Assembly: GCA_023014485.1 (NCBI GenBank)
Contig: JAJOZX010003221.1
Coordinates: 1-64,000 of the forward strand
Reading direction: 5' to 3'
DNA from: Bathynomus jamesi
Lineage: Eukaryota; Arthropoda; Malacostraca; Isopoda; Cirolanidae
DNA length: 64,000 nucleotides
Shown: in pieces, positions 10,941 through 22,640 of the stretch
Layout: each line of letters opens with the position of its first letter
How positions within the stretch are numbered: the first letter of the stretch is position 1
Notes under the pieces: model-generated
Database searches by the model: none
Told to the model about the DNA's origin: nothing
The model's input: the letters and a program-made list of their open reading frames with translations, nothing else
Position numbers and translations under genes: made by a program

Positions 10941-11162
10941 TATACTGGGGGCCCCGGGAGATAAAAATTTTGGTGTCATTGTCACCAATTTTTATGTCTG
11001 AGTGTAGACTAGCTAACTATTTGACTGTAAATGCCTGTTAATGTGATTAACAGTGCCTATCCTCACCTTCTCATGGAGAAGGTGTAGCATTTAATTAGAA
11101 GAGAAAAATATACATCCATAGGATGAAACTGTCTATGGTCTTTACCATAAGAAAAGAAAAAG

Positions 11163-14100
11163 TGAAAGTTAGAAGATAAAATTACAATTCCCAGCATCTA
11201 TTTTTTGTGGTAAAAATAGTCGCGCCTTTAATGCTGTTTGTCGCTGAGGTCTTGTGTCTGTCAATGTTGTAGTGGATGCGTTACCACTCCTACTGTCAAA
11301 GGAATAGTTACTGGAAGTTCAGTGTCTCCAGTTGTTACTGTCAGTGGAGAAGGTTCTCCAAAGTCCATTGTTTTGGGTCCAGACTCTAAAGGGTACAAAA
11401 GAGAAATGTCTCTTGTTGTGTCACCCGTTGAAGTCCTTAATTTGACCACTCTTGTTACCCCGTCTGCCCCTGGTCTGAGTTCTAAAACTCTAGCCAGAGG
11501 CGAGTATTGTCTTGGAGTACTGTCATGTATGAGAACAAGGTCCCCTACCTTAATTGTGTCAGACCAATCCTTCTTAGTCATTTGTTTATGTCTCTCCCTT
11601 AGACCCATCAAGTACTCAGTTTTCCACTGTTTGAAATGAGCTTTAACTCTAGTTAAATGTTGTAACTTAGTCTGGAGCTCATCATGTCGTTGAGTCCAGT
11701 TTGGGTCTTCTGAAGAGTCTATATTGTAGTCCGGCAGGAGACTAACTTGTTCTCCCCGAATCAAATGATTTGGAGTTAATGGTTCCGGGTCATTAATGTT
11801 GTCACTCACATAAGTGAGTGGTCTATTGTTGATGATGTTCTCAATCTCAGCCAGGAGAGTGAGCAATCAAATAAGTGTATCTGTTTTTTACCAATTGCTT
11901 TCTTCAAGCAATTCTTTACTGTTTGTATATTCCTCTCCAGATAGAACCATACCAAGGAGAGGCAACCGGAATATACTTCCACTTTATGTTTGAATTTTGT
12001 ATATATAATTGTGTGAGTTCATCGCTTAACAAGTCGTGGATGACTTGTTCACCAGCCTTGAAATATGTAGCATTGTCAGTCCAAACTGTCTTTGGTACTG
12101 AATGTCGTGCACAGAATCTCTTAAAGACAGCAACAAAAGATTCTGCTGTAAGGTCCTCCACAACATCCAAATAAACAGCTCGTGAGGCAGCACATGTAAA
12201 CAGTACAATGTCATTTTTTGTTCAGTGTCAACCACCCTACAGTCAATGCTCCTGTATAGTCAATGCCTACAGTCTCAAAGGGTCTGTTGAGAGTAACTCT
12301 CTCCTCTGGCAAAGCAGGAGGATTTGGTTTCCTATAGGGCCTAGCATGAATACGCCTACATGTGACACACTCACTCAGGACTGTTTTAACAGTGATCCTT
12401 CCCTTGGGTATCCAATAAGTTTTTCTTAATGTAGTTAGTGTATGTGGTACCCCCATATGATATACATCATTGTGTGTTTTTTGATGATTAATGTTGTCAA
12501 ATAGCTAAATCTAGGTAAAAGGATTGGATGTTTGCTTTTGTATGACAGTTTTGATTTGTCTAATCTCCCTTTACACCTTAGAAGGCCTTCCTCATCTCTG
12601 AACAAGTTTAGATCCACAACTACTGATGGTACAGGTTCTTTTGTTTGCTTCCCATTAGTTAAGAATTCTAACTCTTTATTGTACTCTTTTTGTTGTGCAT
12701 GGCCTATCCAGTATTTGGTTGCAACTTCTGTATAATTATGATTGTTTTTATTTAGCTGTTTGTTAATTGTAGTTAAACAGTTGTGAGCAAACCTCAAACA
12801 GTAGGCTGTAACCCTGACAAGTTTACTGAAATCAGAATACTGTTCATAATTAGTGATTGGTTCAACCTTTTCATTTGAAAAGATTAAATTTAATGTCAAG
12901 TTAACTTGTTCCACAGGCCATTGGTCTGTATTACAGAGCCACTTAGGTCCCATAAACCAAGTTTTGTTTGACTTCAACAACTTGTAGGGTAAACCTCTGG
13001 TCAGAAAGTCTGCTGAATTTTTAGTTGGAACATAGTGAAAGTTTACTTGTAGGCTTTCATTAGCTTCAGCTATTTCTTTTAGCCTTTTTCTTACAAACAT
13101 ATTCTTACTATTAATGCTATCATTCCGTATCCAGGCAAGACAAATCTGACTGTCAAGCAGATGTGGATATCAGTTATGTTCACATCATGGTAAGCATCCT
13201 TAAGCAATGGAAATGGTTTTAATGGCTAATGCAGCAGCCAATAGTTCCAATTGAGGTATGGTTCGGGTAGGTTTGAGAGGTGCAACTTTCCCTTTTGCAT
13301 AAATTAGATGACTTTCTGTAGGACTTACAAGATACGCACAGCACCATAAGCTTGTGTGCTTGCATCAGCAAACACATGAAGTCTCTGGGCTTATCCCTAA
13401 ACCCACAGCACCTTTGAATTTTAATGTTTCTGCACTTTTGTTAATCAGCAGCTAACTTCTTCCAAGATTTTTGATTTTCATTTGTTATTGGATCATCCCA
13501 CCCAACATTTGTCCTCCAAATTTCTTGGAGGAGAATCTTTGATTTTATTGTTGAAGGCAGGAATAGACCCATAGTATCAAAAATTTTGGAAGCCTCTGAT
13601 AATATTTGTCTTTTAGTATTTGCTTCCTCATCAAGTTTAAAACCTTTAGTACAGATTGAATCATGACTGTTAGAAGTTGCATCCAAATACCAGTTCATAC
13701 CTAAAGTTTTAACTCTGTCTGATGGCTCAGTAAGACCATTATTATCCTTTAAAATCTTTTTGTTTAAATCCTCATCATTTGAAATCCACTCTCTAAGTTC
13801 AAAGTTACCTTGTTGCATAATGTTTTGAGAGTGTTTATAGACTTCAGATAATTCAGATTTTGTTGTTGTTGAGCCTATTAGATTGTCTACGTAAAAATGT
13901 TCCTTAAGGAAGTTCAATGTTAAAGAGTTATTAAACTGGTTCAAATGATGTCCAATTGTCAATGCTAATAGGCTAGGTGAGCAATTGGCTCCAAACAACA
14001 CAACATTAAATCTATAGGTTATGACCCTTTATTCAAATCAAATGGATCCTTGAACCATAAGAACCTAAGTTGGTTCTTATCATATTCATTTTTAAGATTT

Positions 14101-14757
14101 ATTCTCAAAAAATGCTTTGAAATGTCACTTTGTACGGCATATTATCTAACCTGAACCTCAGTAAGATCTTCACAAGTCAGAAATGAGATTAGGACCTCAA
14201 TCAAGCAATCATTCAAACTGTGTTTATCACTGTCTTTGAGGCTACAGTTATATACTACTCTGAGTTTTGTTGTTGGGGCATCTTGTCGATAAACCCCCCT
14301 GTGGGTTAAATAATGACAACCATCTTTTTTAAAAGGGTTATTTGTTACTTCTTCAATGAAGCCTTTCTGTAGCTGTTCTTTGAAGACATCATTATATGTT
14401 TTAATATTATTATCTTGTTTGAGTTTTTTTCATTACTTTATATAAATGTCCTTTAGCTACTTTGAGATTGTCTCTTAAAGTTGGACAATTTATTTTCCAA
14501 GGTAACTCAATAAAATAACTATTGTCTTTGCACTGAATGGTGTCTTCAAATCTTTCTACCATTAACTGATCTTCTGAAGTTTGATTTGTGTCATGTATAC
14601 CCACAGATTCTAGCAACCATAAAGTTTGAATTGCCTCATCCAAAGTTTCATTTGATAATGATGAATTAATGTTCTCAGTTGAGATAATATTATTCAAAGT
14701 GTTGCTATTCTTACAGGTGTTATGTAGGACTGAGTTGAGGCACATAGTATTTGTTGG
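11163..14757 (-). pseudogene. BEL/Pao pol of the outer element (RT, RNase H, integrase), frameshifted
   Basis: From high to low coordinates the minus strand gives: the start of pol right after the TGA at 14758 (SVLHNTCKNSNTLNN), the reverse transcriptase (13441-14001 holds FGANCSPSLLALTI and the HFYVDNLIGS catalytic box with its Asp), the RNase H-like region and DUF-type linker (12435-13100), the zinc-binding integrase segment (CVTCRRIHARPYRKP), the integrase core (VWTDNATYFKAG, second Asp) and the C-terminal DUF5641-like part (INNRPLTYVSDN, LTPNHLIRG). Pol would copy and integrate the element. Several small indels and stops split the frame, and about 14010-14400 is out of frame with its neighbours. 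Confidence 0.88.
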
Positions 14758-14760
14758 TCA
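14758..14760 (-). promoter_or_regulatory. In-frame TGA between protease and pol, conserved in both BEL copies
   Basis: The minus strand reads ...NQNSS TGA CCA ACA..., with the pol frame continuing open downstream in the same frame. The identical arrangement occurs at 20357-20359 in the inner copy. Conservation in two copies that otherwise differ suggests a programmed readthrough stop separating gag-pro from pol, although independent function is not shown by sequence alone. Confidence 0.55.
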
Positions 14761-15159
14761 TGAACTATTTTGGTTTAGGTCTAGGTTGTATTTGGATAGG
14801 TCACCCAAAGGGGCTATCCCTGATGGAGTCTGAATAGCTATACCATTACCTATCTTCACTATGCCCTTATGAATAAGATTAATATAATCTGCCCCTATTA
14901 ACATTTCAATGTTAGCTACTGTGTTGTTTGTGATATGTCTATCAGCTATTTTGTAGTGTTTTCCCAAGTGATTTATGGTTTGTTCTAGTTTGGGTATAAC
15001 TAGTTTGTTTTGTCCTACTTTAGAAATAATAACTGCTTCAATTTTCTCTAATTTACTTTCTAAATGTAGTTCCAGGTCAATTGTCTTATAGCTATTTTTG
15101 TCCGAGTTATCCTTAACAAAGGATGCAATATTGAGGTTTTGTTCATTCGGGTTTGGTGT
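14758..15159 (-). pseudogene. BEL protease C-terminal part of the outer element, cut by the inner BEL insertion
   Basis: The minus-strand frame (ORF 15192-14758) starts within LTR sequence; the native part begins at NPNEQNLNIASF and ends at LNQNSS before TGA. It matches the end of the complete gag-pro ORF of the inner copy. The upstream part of the same protease (motif CLIDCCSQQTFVS) is found beyond the insertion in the tandem units starting at 23355, 25953 and 28562. Confidence 0.85.
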
Positions 15160-15869
15160 TGCGAAAAATGCTCTGTATGAATCGGTCCACAATTAACCCA
15201 CCCCTTATATCTCCAGTCTAACTATAGAGTAGATCAAGTCTAGCCTAGAGGGGTCAGCCTAGAGATTCCGGAAATGGTCCAGAGCGGGCAGATAAATTGA
15301 GGTCCACAGTAGGATTCCTCACCAAATTAGGTTAGGGCAATCTACCTTCACCTTTGTTAAGCTATGAGTTGATGCTGGGTCTTAGGCCACAATGTAGGCC
15401 TAACTTGTCTGACCCAGCTTAATTTAATGTGATTAAATTGCTGGGTTAAAAACTCAATTAGTCACTTACTGTTAGTTATTGGAGTCTCTGTTCTCCGGTT
15501 GTGTAATTGTCGAGAGCGTACTTGCTGGTGGGGATCTTTTTCGTTCTCTTTTCTCCTCCCTTCCCCTGTTCCGTCCTCTCGCCCCGTTCTTCGTTTTCGT
15601 TCTCCTTTGTTCTCCTCTTCGCGGGGCTTTTCCACCAGCGTTGTCTGGTTTTTTCCTCGGTTGGTTGAGCGGTAATGTATCTCTATTACCGAGCACGCTC
15701 TTCTCACACAGTATATAAATACTAGTGTGGAGAATAACTCTGGTGAGCAACCAATTGGTTCATCCACCCAGTTATTGACATAAAGGAATTTAATAATTGT
15801 TACATTAACTACCTACCTACTCAGGAACCATTTTCGTTACCTCCCAACTACCCACTCATCAGTTTTCCA
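15160..15869 (-). repeat. BEL LTR copy 2 (3' LTR of the inner element)
   Basis: About 710 bp with the same ends as copy 1, but with the inner-subtype variants (gaatcggtcc, cccttatatctcc, gtgattaaattgctggg). It carries several one-base differences from copies 3-5. Confidence 0.9.
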
Positions 15870-18800
15870 TATACTGGGGGCCCGGGAGATAAAAATTTTG
15901 TGTCATTGTCACCAATTTTATGTCTGAGTTAGACTAGCTAACTATTTAACTGGAAATGCCTGTTAATCTGATTACAGTGTCTATCCTCACCTTCTTCTCA
16001 TGGAGAAGGTTGTAGCATTTAATTAGAAGAAGAGAAAATATACATCCATAGGATGAAACTGTCTATGGTCTTTACCATAAGAAAAGAAAAAATGAAAGTT
16101 AGAAGATAAAATTACAATTCCCCAGCATCTATTTTTTGTTGTAAAAATAGTCGCGCCTTTAATGCTGTTTGTCGCTGAGGTCTTGTGTCTGTCAATGTTG
16201 TAGTAGGATGCGTTACCACTCCTACTGTCAAAGGAATAGTTACTGGAAGTTCAGTGTCTCCAGTTGTTACTGTCAGTGGAGAAGGTTCTCCAAAGTCCAT
16301 TGTTTTGGGTCCAGACTCTAAAGGGTACAAAAGAGAAATGTCTCTTGTTGTGTCACCCGTTGAAGTCCTTAATTTGACCACTCTTGTTACCCGTCTGCCC
16401 TGGTCTGAGTTCTGAAACTCTAGCCAGAGGCGAGTATTGTCTTGGAGTACTGTCATGTATGAGAACAAGGTCCCTACCTTAATTGTGTCAGACCAATCCT
16501 TCTTAGTCATTTGTTATATCTCTCCCTTAGACCATCAAGTACTCAGTTTTCCACTGTTTAATGAAATGAGCTTTAACTCTAGTTAAATGTTGTAACTTAG
16601 TCTGGAGCTCATCATGTCGTTGAGTCCAGTTTGGGTCTTCTGAAGAGTCTACAGTATATGTAGTCCGGCAGGAGACTAACTTGTTCTCCCGAATCAAATG
16701 ATTTGGAGTTAATGGTTCCGGGTCATTAATGTTGTCACTCACATAAGTGAGTGGTCTATTGTTAATGATGTTCTCATCTCAGCCAGGAGAGTGAGCAACC
16801 CAAAAAGTGTCTGTTTTTGCCAATTGCTTTCTTCAAGCAATTTTTACTGTTTGTATATTCCTCTCCCAGATAGAACCATACCAAGGAGAGGCAACCGGAA
16901 TATACTTCCACTTTATGTTGAATTTTGTATATATAATTGTGTAAGTTCATCGCTTAACAAGTCGTGGATGACTTGTTCACCAGCTTTGAAATATGTAGCA
17001 TTGTCAGTCCAAACTGTCTTGGTACTGAATGTCGTGCACAGAATCTCTTAAAGACAGCAACAAATATTCTGCTGTAAGGTCCTCCACAACATCCAAATAA
17101 ACAGCTCGTGAGGCAGCACATGTAAACAGTACAATGTACATTTTTGTTCAGTGTCACCCACCCCTACAGTCAATGCTCCTGTATAGTCAATGCCTACAGT
17201 CTCAAAGGGTCTGTTGAGAGTAACTCTCTCCTCTGGCAAAGCAGGAGGATTTGGTTTCTATAGGGCCTAGCATGAATACGCCTACATGTGACACACTCAC
17301 TCAGGACTGTTTTAACAGTGATCCTTCCTTGGGTATCCAATAAGTTTTCTTAATGTAGTTAGTGTCTGTGGTACCCCCATATGATATACATCATTGTGTG
17401 TTTTTCTGATGATTAATGTTGTCAAATAGCTAATCTAGGTAAAAGGATTGGATGTTTGCTTTTGTATGACAGTTTGATTTGTCTAATCTCCTTTACACCT
17501 TAGAAGCCTTCCTCATCTCTGAACAAGTTTAGATCCACAACTACTGATGGTACAGGTTCTTTTGTTTGTTTCCCATTAGTTAAGAATTCTAACTCTTTAT
17601 TGTACTCTTTTTGTTGTGCATGGCCTATCCAGTATTTGGTTGCAACTTTGTATAATTATGATTGTTTTTATTTAGCTGTTGTTAATTGTAGTTAAACAGT
17701 TGTGAGCAAACCTCAAACAGTAGGCTGTAACCCTGACAAGTTGTTGAAATCAGAATAAATTCATAATTAGTGATTGGTTCAACCTTTTCATTTGAAAATA
17801 TTAAATTTAATGTCAAGTTAACTTGTTCCACAGGCCATTGGTCTGTATTACAGAGCCACTTAGGTCCCATAAACCAAGTTTTTGTTTGACTTCAACAACT
17901 TGTAGGATAAACCTCTGGTCAGAAAGTCTGCTGGATTTTGTTTAGTTGGAACATAGTGAAAGTTTACTTGTAGGCTTTCATTAGCTTCAGCTATTTCTTT
18001 TAGCCTATTTCTTACAAAGATATTCTTACTATTAATGCTATCATTCCGTATCCAGGCAAGACAATCTGACTGTAAGCCAGATGTGGATGTGAGTTATATT
18101 CACATCATGGTAAGCATCCTTAAGCAATGAAATGGTTTTAATGGCTAATGCAGCAGCCAATAGTTCCAATGAGGTATGGTTCGGTAGGTTTGAGAGGTGC
18201 AACTTTCCTTTGCATAAATTAGATGACTTCTGTACGGCTTACAAGATACGCACAGCACCCATAAGCTTGTGTGCTTGCATCAGCAAACACATGAAGTCTC
18301 TGGGGCTTATCCCTAAACCACAGCACCTTTGAATTTTAATGTTCTGCACTTTTGTTAAACTCAGCAGCTAACTTCTTCCAATTTTTGATTTTCATTTGTA
18401 TTGGATCATCCCACCCAACATTGTCCTCCAAATTTCTTGAGGAGAATCTTGATTTTATTGTTGAAGGCAGGAATAGACCCATGGATCAAAAATTTTGGAA
18501 GCCTCTGATAATATTTGTCTTTTAGTATTTGCTTCCTCATCAAGTTTAAAACCTTTAGTACAGATTGAATCATGACTGTTAGAAGTTGCATCCAAATACC
18601 AGTTCATACCTAAAGTTTTAACTCTGTCTGATGGCTCAGTAAGACCATTATTATCCTTTAAAATCTTTTTGTTTAAATCCTCATCATTTGAAATCCACTC
18701 TCTAAGTTCAAAGTTACCTTGTTGCATAATGTTTTGAGAGTGTTCATAGACTTCAGATAATTCAGATTTTGTTGTTGTTGAGCCTATTAGATTGTCTACG

Positions 18801-19641
18801 TAAAAATGTTCCTTAAGGAAGTTCAATGTTAAAGAGTTATTAAACTGGTTTAAATGATGTCTAATTGTCAATGCTAATAGGCTAGGTGAGCAATTGGCTC
18901 CAAACAACACAACATTAAATCTATAGGTTATGAACCCTTTATTCAAATCAAATGGATCCTGAACCATAAGAACCTAAGTTGGTTCTTATCATATTCATTT
19001 TTAAGATTTATTCTCAAAAATGCCTTTGAAATGTCACTTTGTACGGCATATTTATCTAACCTGAACCTCAGTAAGATCTTCACAAGGTCAGAAATGAGAT
19101 TAGGACCCTCAATCAAGCAATCATTCAAACTGTGTTTATCACTGTCTTTGAGGCTACAGTTATATACTACTCTGAGTTTTGTTGTTGGGGCATCTTGTCG
19201 ATAAACCCCCCTGTGGGTTAAATAATGACAACCATCTTTTTTAAAAGGGTTATTTGTTACTTCTTCAATGAAGCCTTTCTGTAGCTGTTCTTTGAAGACA
19301 TCATTATATGATGGAATATTATTATCTTGTTTGAGTTTTTTCATTACTTTATATAAATGTCCTTTAGCTACTTTGAGATTGTCTCTTAAAGTTGGACAAT
19401 TTATTTTCCAAGGTAACTCAACAAAATAACTATTGTCTTTGCACTGAATGGTGTCTTCAAATCTTTCTACCATTAACTGATCTTCTGAAGTTTGATTTGT
19501 GTCATGTATACCCAAAGATTCTAGCAACCATAAAGTTTGAATTGCCTCATCCAAAGTTTCCTTTGATAATGATGAATTAATGTTCTCAGTTGAGATAATA
19601 TTATTCAAAGTGTTGCTATTCTTACAGGTGTTATGTAGGAC

Positions 19642-20321
19642 CAGAGCTGGGCAGTATTTAAATACATTTGTATTTAAATACGTATTTAAATACATTTGTG
19701 TATTTAGAACTGTATTTATAAATACATTGTTTTTCATGTATTTAAATATAGTATTTAAATACTTTAATGAGTATTTAAATACAATGTATTTAAATACTCA
19801 AAATATAAAAATGTAAATACTTTTACTGGTTTAATACACGTTCTGTACTAGCACAGTACGACGCGTCGACAGTGTAGTACAGCATGGTTCATGTTTCAAC
19901 GTGTCAGCTCAATCAGTTGTGTGCCACTCTTAGTCGAAAGCGGTTGATTTCTTTATCGTATGCGTGTCATGGCTTCAACAAGCAAATCCGGTGAATCAAA
20001 CAGTGATATATCTGCAGATAACAATTTAGTGCACCCTCTGTTTGATGGAAAATACTTTAAAATTAAATCTAAAGACGGTAATAAGGTAAAGTGCACTAAA
20101 GTAGAAATTTAGCAAAACATGAATTAGTGAATGCATATGTTAAAATTTTTATGTATTTAAAATGTATTTACAAATGTATTTAAATACAATTGATGTATTT
20201 TGTATTTAGTATCTAAATACATTCGTAAAATGTATTTAGTATTTAGTATTTAAATACATTTCTCCCATGTATTTAGTATTTAGTATTTAAATACATTCAA
20301 TGTATTTATTGCCCAGCTCTG
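19642..20321 (+). mobile_element. hAT deletion derivative with TATTTAAATAC subterminal repeats
   Basis: It starts CAGAGCTGGGCAGTATTTAA and ends with the complement of CAGAGCTGGGCAATAAATAC. Perfect 8-bp direct repeats TGTAGGAC flank it (19634-19641, 20322-20329). Dense, nearly self-complementary 'gtatttaaatac' repeats fill the outer 130-180 bp on each side. The middle retains the start of a hAT transposase gene. It is a recent-looking insertion in the inner BEL pol. Confidence 0.93.
19969..20112 (+). pseudogene. hAT transposase N-terminus, 47 codons
   Basis: The plus-strand reading starts MASTSKSGESNS and contains HPLFDGKYFKIKSKDGNKVKC before a stop at 20110-20112. The G-K-Y-F, K-x-x-x-N, V-K-C pattern matches the beginning of the BED-type finger in the hAT at 43271-43526 (LNGKYFQIVEKTGNSIKVIC), so both belong to the same clade. 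The finger's second half and the catalytic domain are deleted. Confidence 0.7.
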
Positions 20322-20356
20322 TGTAGGACTGAGTTGAGGCACATAGTATTTGTTGG

Positions 20357-22324
20357 TCATGAACTGTTTTGGTTTAGGTCTAGGTTGTATTTTGATAGGT
20401 CACCCAAAGGGGCTATCCCTGATGGAGTCTGAATAGTTATACCATTACCTATCTCTACTATGCCCTTATGAATAAGATTAATATAATCTGCCCCTATTAG
20501 CATTTCAATGTTAGCTACTGTGTTGTTAGTGATATGTCTATCAGCTATTTTGTAGTGTTTTCCCAAATGATTTATGGTTTGTTCTAGTTTGGGTATAACC
20601 AGTTTGTCTTGTCCTACTTTAGAAATAATAACTGCTTCAATTTTCTCTAATTTATTTTCTAAATGTAGTTCCAGGTCAATTGTCTTATAGCTATTTTTGT
20701 CCGAGTTATCCTTAACAAAGGATGCAATATTGAGGTTTTGTTCATTCGGGCTTGGTGTCAAACCCAATTTATTAACTACATTTTGTGAAACAAATGTTTG
20801 TTGAGAACAACAGTCTATAAGACATCTCACTGGAGTGGTGCTACCCTCACTATTCACTAAGTCCAAAGTAATAGTTGGTAAAAGAATCTCAGTGTTTCTT
20901 GTTACGTTGTTTGAACAAACAGAATGTCCCATGAAAGTGGCATTTTCTTGATTACCTTTGTTTGGGGGAGGTATCTTTTGAGTTTGAATACTATTGTTTG
21001 GACACTTTGGTGAATCACACATTGATGAGACATGTCGTAAACTTTTACAAAACTTACACTTGAATCTTAACCTAGATTTACAGTCTTTCTTATAATGTCC
21101 CTGGCCAGTACACTTTTTACACAGGTTCAACTGTTCACATCTTTTAGCTCTTTGGTTAAAGTCTGAATATTTGTCACACCCAGTACTACTGTGTTCATTA
21201 CTTGCACAAAATTTGCAATGTGGTGTGTAAGTTGAGGCAGCAGTTACATTAAAGTTCTGTAATGTAGGTGTTCGTGTATTACAGTTGGTCACATATGATT
21301 CTACAGTACCAAGTTTTGTCTGTTTGGCTGTAGCTAGTTGGTCTCTGGGAACAGTCTTTGGTTTATCCATAGTCTGGGTCTTATTTTGTGTTGGAAAATC
21401 TCTCAATTTGTAATTAGTTAGGATATTGGGGAAGTGTTTTATTATATCTTCCAGATTAGGATAATTTTCTCCCGTCTTTAGAATTAAAATATCTTTAACC
21501 CTCAAAGGAAGGCACCTAAGAACTATGCCTTGTATAATCCAAGATGAAGCTTTAATATCTATCTCATTGCTAACCAGTTGTCCTATAATAGCTTCTAATT
21601 TTGTATAAAAATTTTCCATATCACTATGGTTATCTTTTATGGGTGCAAATTCAAAAATTTGTTGAGATAATTCATATACAATCTCATCTTTATTAATGTA
21701 ATTACGTTTTAAGAGATCAATAGCTACTTCATATGAATTCCCTACGGCTGGTAAATAGGCTATCAGGTTATAGGCTGGGCCTTTAAGGGAACTAGTTAAG
21801 TAACTAAACTTTTCAACAGTTGAAATATAAGGTTTATTACCTATTAAATTCTCAAATTTGTCAATGAAAGATGGGAATTGTACCGTGTCCCCTTCAAATG
21901 TTGGTACTAGCAAAATGGGTAACTGAGCCCTCAATTCTTGTGACTCAGGATTTAGCATGCCACTGAAATTTTGTTGAAGGTTAGCTCTACTTTGATTAAA
22001 ATCAGAATTAGTTTTTTTTGGTGTTAAGTCAGTCAAACGAGACCGTAGTCTCCTTATTTGCTGTTCAATTGAGATTACCTGATCATCATCATCAGCGTAA
22101 AGGTCTATCAATTGTTCTTCAGCCATTTCGGATTCAACTAACTCTGAAATACTCTCATTAATGGCTATTATTTCCTTCTTTTTAGTTTCCAATTTAAGAA
22201 TTACACTCTCTAAATTTTCCTTACCTGGTTGTGTAATATTGTTAAAAGTGTTCACAGCCTTTGTAACAGCTCCCAACTTTGCCCCCCTTTTCTTTTTTAA
22301 CTTTTTCAATTCCGCACTGTCCAT
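20357..22324 (-). CDS. BEL/Pao gag-protease polyprotein, intact 655 residues
   Basis: Begins MDSAELKKLKKKRGAKLG (start fits the leader junction and is the first ATG). Residues about 50-110 are a coiled-coil, about 135-330 the DUF1759-type gag domain (LLVPTFEGDTVQFPSFIDKF). Three zinc knuckles follow: CKFCASNEHSSTGC, CKKCTGQGHYKKDC and CKFCKSLRHVSSMC. The DUF1758-type protease comes last, with RCLIDCCSQQTFVSQNVV where the family normally has Asp-Ser/Thr-Gly, so the active site reads Asp-Cys-Cys. The frame ends at a TGA that leads in frame into pol. The product would form the virus-like particle and process the polyprotein. The ORF is open, so it may be young or under recent constraint. Confidence 0.9.
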   Translation of the reverse strand: MDSAELKKLKKKRGAKLGAVTKAVNTFNNITQPGKENLESVILKLETKKKEIIAINESISELVESEMAEEQLIDLYADDDDQVISIEQQIRRLRSRLTDLTPKKTNSDFNQSRANLQQNFSGMLNPESQELRAQLPILLVPTFEGDTVQFPSFIDKFENLIGNKPYISTVEKFSYLTSSLKGPAYNLIAYLPAVGNSYEVAIDLLKRNYINKDEIVYELSQQIFEFAPIKDNHSDMENFYTKLEAIIGQLVSNEIDIKASSWIIQGIVLRCLPLRVKDILILKTGENYPNLEDIIKHFPNILTNYKLRDFPTQNKTQTMDKPKTVPRDQLATAKQTKLGTVESYVTNCNTRTPTLQNFNVTAASTYTPHCKFCASNEHSSTGCDKYSDFNQRAKRCEQLNLCKKCTGQGHYKKDCKSRLRFKCKFCKSLRHVSSMCDSPKCPNNSIQTQKIPPPNKGNQENATFMGHSVCSNNVTRNTEILLPTITLDLVNSEGSTTPVRCLIDCCSQQTFVSQNVVNKLGLTPSPNEQNLNIASFVKDNSDKNSYKTIDLELHLENKLEKIEAVIISKVGQDKLVIPKLEQTINHLGKHYKIADRHITNNTVANIEMLIGADYINLIHKGIVEIGNGITIQTPSGIAPLGDLSKYNLDLNQNSS

Positions 22325-22620
22325 GTCTAAGTCAAAATTGTTTAACTGGGGATCGTAATGAAATAGAGGACAAGAAGAAATTACCAGAGAAGAGAGAGCA
22401 CAGACAAAACAGTCAAGTTTAAATTTGGTTTAATCCCCCCAAGTACTTATGTGTCACTCAGGTCTAAGCTTATAAGAGAATGAGACTCCTTAAATGTAAA
22501 TGTTTCCTAGTTAGGCCCTAGGTTGTAGACCTAATTAGGCTTGATTAGGTTAGGCTTAGGCTAGACCATTTAGCCTAATTCTGCAATTTTTTTGTTAAGT
22601 AAGGTTAGGGTTTGTAAATT
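22325..22620 (-). other. BEL 5' leader
   Basis: Untranslated region between primer site and gag start, well conserved in the three downstream tandem units (24926-25217, 27529-27828, 30126-30436). It contains TTAGGC-like repeats (about 22533-22580) and no ORF of note. Confidence 0.7.
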
Positions 22621-22640
22621 CCCCACACACGGACCACCAA
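22621..22640 (-). promoter_or_regulatory. Candidate BEL primer-binding site
   Basis: Directly downstream of the 5' LTR on the minus strand the sequence is TTGGTGGTCCGTGTGTGGGG, a TGG-led stretch in the position of a tRNA primer site. Near-identical copies lie beside LTR copies 4, 5 and 6. The tRNA species cannot be assigned by eye. Confidence 0.55.

Larger units (their letters stand above)
16112..20356 (-). pseudogene. BEL/Pao pol of the inner element, with many indels
   Basis: Same domains as the outer pol. The best open stretches are 18943-19737 (start of pol and N-terminal reverse transcriptase, including GFIEEVTNNPFKKDGCHYLT, RVVYNCSLKDSDKHS and KYAVQSDISKAFL with a catalytic Asp), 18455-18967 (HFYVDNLIGS box), 17682-17870, the integrase remnants at 16527-17239 and the C-terminus ending AGEL at 16112. 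Compared with the outer copy most differences are single-base insertions or deletions. The hAT MITE at 19642-20321 splits the first pol codons. Confidence 0.85.
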
